This document shows, one piece after another, positions 58,901 through 64,000 of a DNA stretch of 64,000 bases. A program made the position numbers and the translations under genes. The notes below the pieces were generated by a model. That model was not told the DNA's origin. It worked only from the letters and a program-made list of their open reading frames with translations, and made no database searches. This DNA is from Torreya grandis (taxonomy: Eukaryota > Streptophyta > Pinopsida > Cupressales > Taxaceae), in contig JARHVA010006307.1 of NCBI GenBank assembly GCA_037957365.1, positions 20,001-84,000 of the forward strand, read 5' to 3'. Within the stretch, counting starts at the first letter, position 1. Each line of letters opens with the position of its first letter.

Positions 58901-60260
58901 ACTTTGGTAACTTTGTCTGGGCTGAAATTCTTTGTCCAATGACCTTATTCAAGTAGGTAACATGGAAGACCGGATATATTTTTACTAAGTGAGATAACCC
59001 CAGTTTGCATGCTAAATTGTCAAATTTCTACAAGACTTGATAAAGGCCGTAATATTTAAGTGAAAGCTTGTTATTCTTCTTCTGTTGTTTCAAGGACATT
59101 TTCTTATATCATTGTAAATGCACAAAAACCCAATGCCCAACTTTGAAATGTCTTTCACTACAGTGTTGGTCAGCTTGCTTCGCTAAGTTTTCTCTGAGTC
59201 AATAGAGTACCTCTTGCTGGTGTTGAATGCATTTTTCGATTGCTTGAACCTTTCGCTGGACTCTCATAAATGAGTGATGGATGGAGGATGGTACCTATAC
59301 AATGCCAAACATGGAAACATTTTAGATGAGGTATGGAAATAAGTGCTATATTACCATTTTGCTAATGTCAACCATTGGACTCGTATCTCTTGTTTATTTG
59401 AAGCAAAACAATGAAGATAACCTTCAAAGCACTTGTTAACCATCTCAGTGTGCCCATCATATTGGTGATGATAAAATGAGTTAAGAGTCAATTGGGTACC
59501 AAAACATGAGAATAACTCAATCCAAAAATTACAAGTAAAGATAGGATTTCGATCACATACTATGATCTTTGGGGTTCCATGGAGTTTCTGAATTGTATCC
59601 ATAAATGTTGTTGCTACCATACTTGATACAAATGAATGTGATAATGCGCAAAAATGGGCATACTTGGTGAGTTTGTCCACAACAACAATGATAATATTTT
59701 CTTCTTCAGATTTTGGCAGCTCTGTGATGAAATTTGTAGAAACCTCCTCCCACCTTTGGCTAAGAATAGATAGAGGTTGCATTAGACTTGGGGTCTTCAT
59801 TGTCTCCCCTTTGTTTTGCTGACACACCATTCATTCTGCCACAAATTTTTGGACTTCTCATTTTACTCCGCAAAAAAAATCCCGCTTGACTCTATGATAA
59901 GTTTTCATGAAGCAAAATACCCACCTACTAGAGAAGCTTGAAGTTCTGTAAGCACTTTATGCTTAAGGGTTAAATTTTTGTAGAGGTTCAACCCATCCTT
60001 GTACTAGAGAGCATTCCCTCTCCACACTAATTTATACGACACACTTGGATCTTGTTGGAGCTTTTGAATAAGATCTTGTGTAACAACATCATTCTCCCAC
60101 TTTAATCTTGCTTCATCTACCCAATTGTCTTGTAATATGGACATAGCACACAACATTGCCTCTATGGACTCATCCTTTGTTGATAATGCACCAAGTACGA
60201 CAATTTTTTTTTTTTGGTATACAATTTCAAAGCTATATCCCAACATCTTAGTAATCAATT
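58901..60260 (-). pseudogene. Integrase of the Reina-like element (relic)
   Basis: A 159-codon open stretch (59,351-59,830) carries the core: VCQQNKGE at its start, WEEVSTNFITELPKSE, VVVDKLTKYAHF, IIVCDRNPIFT and HHQYDGHTEMVNKCFEGYL. All three DDE catalytic residues appear present. The tether and zinc-binding region to the right (59,830-60,258) is broken, with LGYSFEIVYQKKKIVVLGAL at its RNase H junction. The C-terminal part at 58,930-59,300 includes LVKIYPVFHVTYLNKVIG, the expected block before the chromodomain. Confidence 0.88.
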
Positions 60261-60339
60261 TTTATTGTTCATTTAATGACAACCACTGTTCCAAGAAGTA
60301 TTTTAGACTAACATGATTTGTATTCACTTTAAAGTGTCT

Positions 60340-61610
60340 TCCTATTAGATGTGGTCACCATTGTTTTACTGTGTGAAGGATGGCCATTATTTTCTTCTCA
60401 CAAATAAGCTTTAGCAAATTCTTACCCTTGAGTTGGCGACTCTCAAATGCAATGGATCGTCCTTCTTGCATGGGCATCGCTCCCATGCCATACCCTAAAG
60501 CATCAAATTCCACAATGAATGTTTTGGAGAAGTTTGGAGTAGCTAGAATTGGGGTGGTGCACAAGGCCTCCTTGAGTTTCTCAAATGATCGAGTCGCTAC
60601 CTCATTCCAATGGAAGGAGTCATTTTTCAATAAGGCTGTGAGTGGTGCTACTATGCTACCATAATTTTTTACAAAATGACAGTAGTAACTGTAAGCCCCA
60701 AGAATCCTCAAAGGTTTTTGAGGATTTTAGGCACTTTCCATTCTACCATAGCCTTGATCTTGTGCTAATCCACCTTGATGCCGTCATGTGAAACAATGTG
60801 GCCCAAATACTCGACCTCCTTGACTCCAAAAGTGCATTATAAAGGCTTTGCTTAGAGTTGGTGTTGTTCAAGAATATCCAAAACCCGATTCACAAGATGC
60901 AAGTGTTTCGCCCATGTTTTGTTGTATATTAAAATTTCATCAAAAACCACCAAGACAAATTTCCATAGAAATGGTCGAAAAGTAGAGTTCATCAAACTAT
61001 GGTGCTTTAGTGAGGCCAAAAGGCATCACCAAAAATTCATAATGGCCCTCATGGGTTCTGAATGATATATTATGAATATCCTCATCTCTAATTTTGATTT
61101 GGTGATACCTAGAACGAAGATCAAGTTTTCTAAAGTAAACAACACCATGCAATTCATCTAGCAAATCATCAATTATAGTAATATGAAATTTATTTTTGAT
61201 GGTGTATTTGTTGAGTTCCCTGTAGTCAAGGCATATATGACAGGTGTCATCCTTTTTATGCACCATCACCACTGGAGACGAATAAGCACTTTGACTATGG
61301 CAGATAATACTTGCTTCCAACATCTCTTGTACCATCTTCTTAATCTCACTCTTCTAGACATATGGGTACTTGTAAGCCTTAATGCTGGGTGGTTGGCACC
61401 TTGACACTAGTTGAATGGATGATTATGATCTCTTTTTGGAGGAAGTTCTTTGGGCATATCACTAAAAACTATTGAATGCTTCTCCAAAATAGCTTGTAGA
61501 TTTGGTGGTGTAGACCCCTTTGGTGATTGTGCCTCGATTGAAAATAATTGAGCCACAAACCCATTTACTCCCTTTTTTAGAATCTTTTGCATTTGATGAG
61601 AATTTGCCAA
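60340..61610 (-). pseudogene. Reverse transcriptase and RNase H of the Reina-like element (relic)
   Basis: RT is readable from 61,610 (LQAILEKHSIVFSDMPKELP, then [55 protein letters not shown]). The catalytic block near 60,930-60,945 reads VVFDEILIY, with Glu in place of the second Asp. RNase H and connection follow at 60,355-60,711: LGAYSYYCHFVKNYGSIVAP, then FIVEFDALGYGMGAM, GRSIAFESRQLKGKN and EKKIMAIL. A frameshift separates the RT palm from the RNase H. Confidence 0.9.
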
Positions 61611-61679
61611 TTATGAGGACTCTGCATGTAATCCACACAATTCAAATTTCTTGCCCTCAGAATGGAAACTCATGAATAG

Positions 61680-61990
61680 CTCTCACAAATTCATCTCAAT
61701 CTTTCCAAGGTAGTTAGCCATTGTACTCCCAACACAATGTTTGCTATACCCAAAGGAATGGAAAACATAGGGCTATCTAGTAGACATTCTTCCATTGAGA
61801 ATTTAATACTATGACATTTCTTGTAACAACGGACCATGCCACCATTTGCAATAATGACTTGAAACTCTAGAGTTGGATAGACAAAACAATTTAAGTCCAT
61901 AGTCAATTTATTGTTGATGAAACTGTGAGTATTGCTCGAGTCAATCAATGTTGTCACCTTTTGTTTTTTCAAAAACCCACTACCTTGAGG
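61680..61990 (-). pseudogene. Aspartic protease of the Reina-like element (relic)
   Basis: A 93-codon stretch reads VTTLIDSSNTHSFIN at the active site (usual ILIDSGSTHSFI; Gly to Ser), then LEFQVIIANGGMVRCYKKCH, and IPLGIANIVLGVQWLTTLER. The last block matches the VLGVQWLxxLG end of Reina-type proteases. The catalytic Asp is present. Confidence 0.85.
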
Positions 61991-63170
61991 GTTTTTGGAG
62001 TGCTAATGTCAGAAAGTGCATGGCAAGAAATAGTTGGTTCGGTTTCTTTTGATTCGTCCCTTGGTTCATCATCTACCTTCCATGCTACTTCTTCATCTTC
62101 TTCTTTTTCATTAGCACCTTCAATGTAGAACAATTTCATTTTTGAACACTTATGGCCTTGACTGTTCTTGCTATCATAGTTAAAACATAATCCTTTTGCC
62201 CTCTTCTCTTCAATTTGTTGAGTCAATCTATCAGGCTAAGGAAATGATTGTGCTAGAGAGCTCCTATCTCTTATACTTGTGAATGGTTGCCTTTTGGTGA
62301 CTAGTGCCCTCTCCTATAATATGCATGCCATGACAATAGCCTCAAAGATAGAACTCAGATTAAACATGTGTCCCTCATGTTGGGTGTGATCTTTGAGCCC
62401 ACCAAGAAACAAGCCATTCAAAATTTCATCTATGATTGTCTGCGCCCATAAGGATAGATTTTGGAAGTGCTAGATATAATCCCTGGCATATCTTATTTGT
62501 TACAACTTTGCTAACTATATGAAGTAATGCTCTTTCACACTGTTATGATAGAGGAACTATAATTTATTAATAAAAATTGACCAATTAACACCAAGACTCT
62601 TCTTCTTTTGAATGTGAAGCCATTGATACCAAATGAATTGCTTAGTTTTCAACTATAAAGATTCCATTACCACCTTCTATCCACAAAAGACCTGATGTAC
62701 CTAATAAAAGTTCTTAATTTGGTTGATAAAGGTGACTAGATCCTTCCCATCAAACACACACATTCCACTTTTGGCATCGTGTTCTATGGCCCCAAATGGG
62801 AATTGGCCTAAAGTAGAGGCTGAGTTGTATTAAGACTTACATTGGGTTGACTTGAAGATCCACACTGGTTGGTCTTAGTAGTGCATTGCAGCTAATTTGA
62901 TAGATTCAGAGGAATATTTAAAAGTTTACCAAGTTGTTGTCTGAGCTCATCCAATCGATGATTGATTTTATCCACATCTCCTTTATTGGCCTTATCAGAT
63001 TGTATGTTTTGCACACTTTACTCAAATTGGTTCACCTTGTGATCTATCGAAGACAACCCTAGAACAAAAGATCTACTAATTCATGATCTTGATTTCATCT
63101 CCTCTTTGTTATGGGTTTTACCTAGAGTTTTATAACCCTTGCCTTGGCCCCTAGTTTGTGGTCTTGTCAT
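61991..63170 (-). pseudogene. Gag of the Reina-like element (relic)
   Basis: The start at 63,170 reads MTRPQTRGQGKGYKTLGKTH and continues to a stop near 63,080. Capsid pieces follow in several frames. A nucleocapsid knuckle at 62,140-62,205 reads KGLCFNYDSKNSQGHKCSKM; the second Cys is Tyr, while the GHKC end is kept. An acidic stretch follows it, as usual before the protease. Confidence 0.75.
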
Positions 63171-63190
63171 ACCAAGGCTTGATAATGCGA

Positions 63191-64000
63191 ATTTGATTTT
63201 CACCTTTGACCGTAAGTTGACCAAGAGGTTTTTGACTTATGTTGGTCTCAAATAAAACAATCAAAGAATAAACCCTCACTAGATATTTGCGAGCTTTCCA
63301 AAAATGTAAATAAATAAATAAATAATCTCAAAATGTGCTCTGAAGAGCGAATTTATGAAAAACCCTAAAACTGTAATAACTCGCTAAAAAATGATCCCCA
63401 AACCCTTATTTCCTTCATTTCCTCATAGAGTGGACTGACATATTCCAATGGACATTAGGTTTTCCCAATAATGTGTCCTTACCAAGAGAGATATGCGACT
63501 ATGGTGAAACACAACTAGTTTATTGACACAAACTCTAACACGACACTTTAATAGAAAACTAAGATGTGGATTTTGACCATTTATTTGACTTATAGACAAA
63601 AACTAACATATTGTAGTTTAATATCACTAATTAATTTTAACAATAAACTAAAAAAAAGTATATTTTTTAAAAACACACCAAACTATATAACCAAACATTA
63701 AACTGACTACAAACTATAATAAAAGACTCCATGAGACTATACCATAGCTTAAGACCTAAATATCTTTAAAAACACAAACTATAGTAAAAACCTAATATCT
63801 ACATAGCTTTAGATATTATAGATTTATATCGCATGACATCGACACTTGGCTCATGGTAAGTTTTGTAAACTTTCATGGCACTAGAAGGATTCATGCTTTG
63901 GTAAGTACACGTTTGAAACTCTCGATGGAGATGTAGATATGGTGTACATTAATAGATCACAACATTGAATGTTGATGGCTGCGCATAGAAGCAGATCATA
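63191..64000. other. Unassigned AT-rich end of window
   Basis: This should hold the 5' leader and 5' LTR of the minus-strand Reina-like element. The phrase gcatgacat at 63,830-63,838 resembles gcatgacat at 58,684-58,692, so the LTR could end there, but other parts did not align by eye. A short (AAAT)n run lies at 63,306-63,327. No gene is visible. Confidence 0.35.

Larger units (their letters stand above)
58690..63190 (-). mobile_element. Reina-like Ty3/gypsy chromovirus relic
   Basis: On the minus strand it shows, in order, a degenerate tRNA-iMet-like primer site near 63,173-63,190, gag (start at 63,170), protease, RT, RNase H, integrase, chromodomain and a purine tract (GGTTTGAAGGGGAAAG, complement near 58,696-58,711). 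All parts are colinear, so it is one decayed element with an internal length of about 4.5 kb, typical of the compact Reina/Galadriel-type chromoviruses. The LTRs were not delimited. Confidence 0.85.

Noticed and set aside
63191..63840. 5' LTR of the Reina-like element
   Set aside because: Only a short phrase near 63,830 matched the region left of 58,690. No consistent alignment was found, so no LTR pair is claimed.

Overview
The window looks like repeat-rich intergenic DNA from a large seed-plant nuclear genome, plausibly a gymnosperm. The reasons are AT-rich, CpG-poor sequence, several superimposed Ty3/gypsy LTR retrotransposons whose coding frames are full of stops and frameshifts, long (TA)n, (GT)n and (AAT)n microsatellites, and only one convincing host gene. 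The species is an inference.

Left part (1-21.5 kb). A plus-strand Tat-like RNase H-integrase relic (1-1515) is followed by a minus-strand relic of a plant mobile domain (PMD, about 3.6-5.3 kb). Next come a candidate LTR with tract and TATA box (7.43-8.04 kb), an unrecognised coding-like relic (8.9-10.1 kb) and a minisatellite with a unit of about 107 bp (10.68-11.27 kb). A minus-strand Tat-like pol relic covers 12.78-15.96 kb. It is followed by an array of short palindromic modules (16.72-17.6 kb), a second candidate LTR (18.4-19.1 kb) and a MITE-like inverted repeat (20.45-20.76 kb).

Middle part (21.5-52.74 kb) is a layered nest. An L1-type LINE 3' end with RNase H (21.53-23.63 kb, minus) lies beside a minus-strand Tekay/Del-like chromovirus (23,630-52,735). 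That chromovirus has LTRs of about 5 kb, a tRNA-iMet-like primer-binding site, a polypurine tract and near-matching 5-bp target duplications. Inside its right-hand (5') LTR sits a complete-length 14,292-bp plus-strand element (35,249-49,540) with 1.2-kb LTRs and a perfect TTCAA duplication. The same LTR also carries a 625-bp non-LTR-type insertion with a 12-bp duplication. The 14.3-kb element has two unusual parts: a second gag-like module between protease and reverse transcriptase, and a 3-kb open-frame relic between integrase and the 3' LTR.

Right part (52.74-64 kb). A stretch without recognised genes leads to the single intact host gene (57,003-57,647, plus). It encodes a 214-residue protein that matches only the C-terminal half of the plant DUF868 family and carries an internally duplicated N-terminus. 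A TATA box lies upstream. A minus-strand Reina-like chromovirus relic (58.69-63.19 kb) with gag, protease, RT, RNase H, integrase and chromodomain closes the window.

None of the retrotransposons has an intact polyprotein. Identifications come from reading translated motifs by eye; no database search was made.
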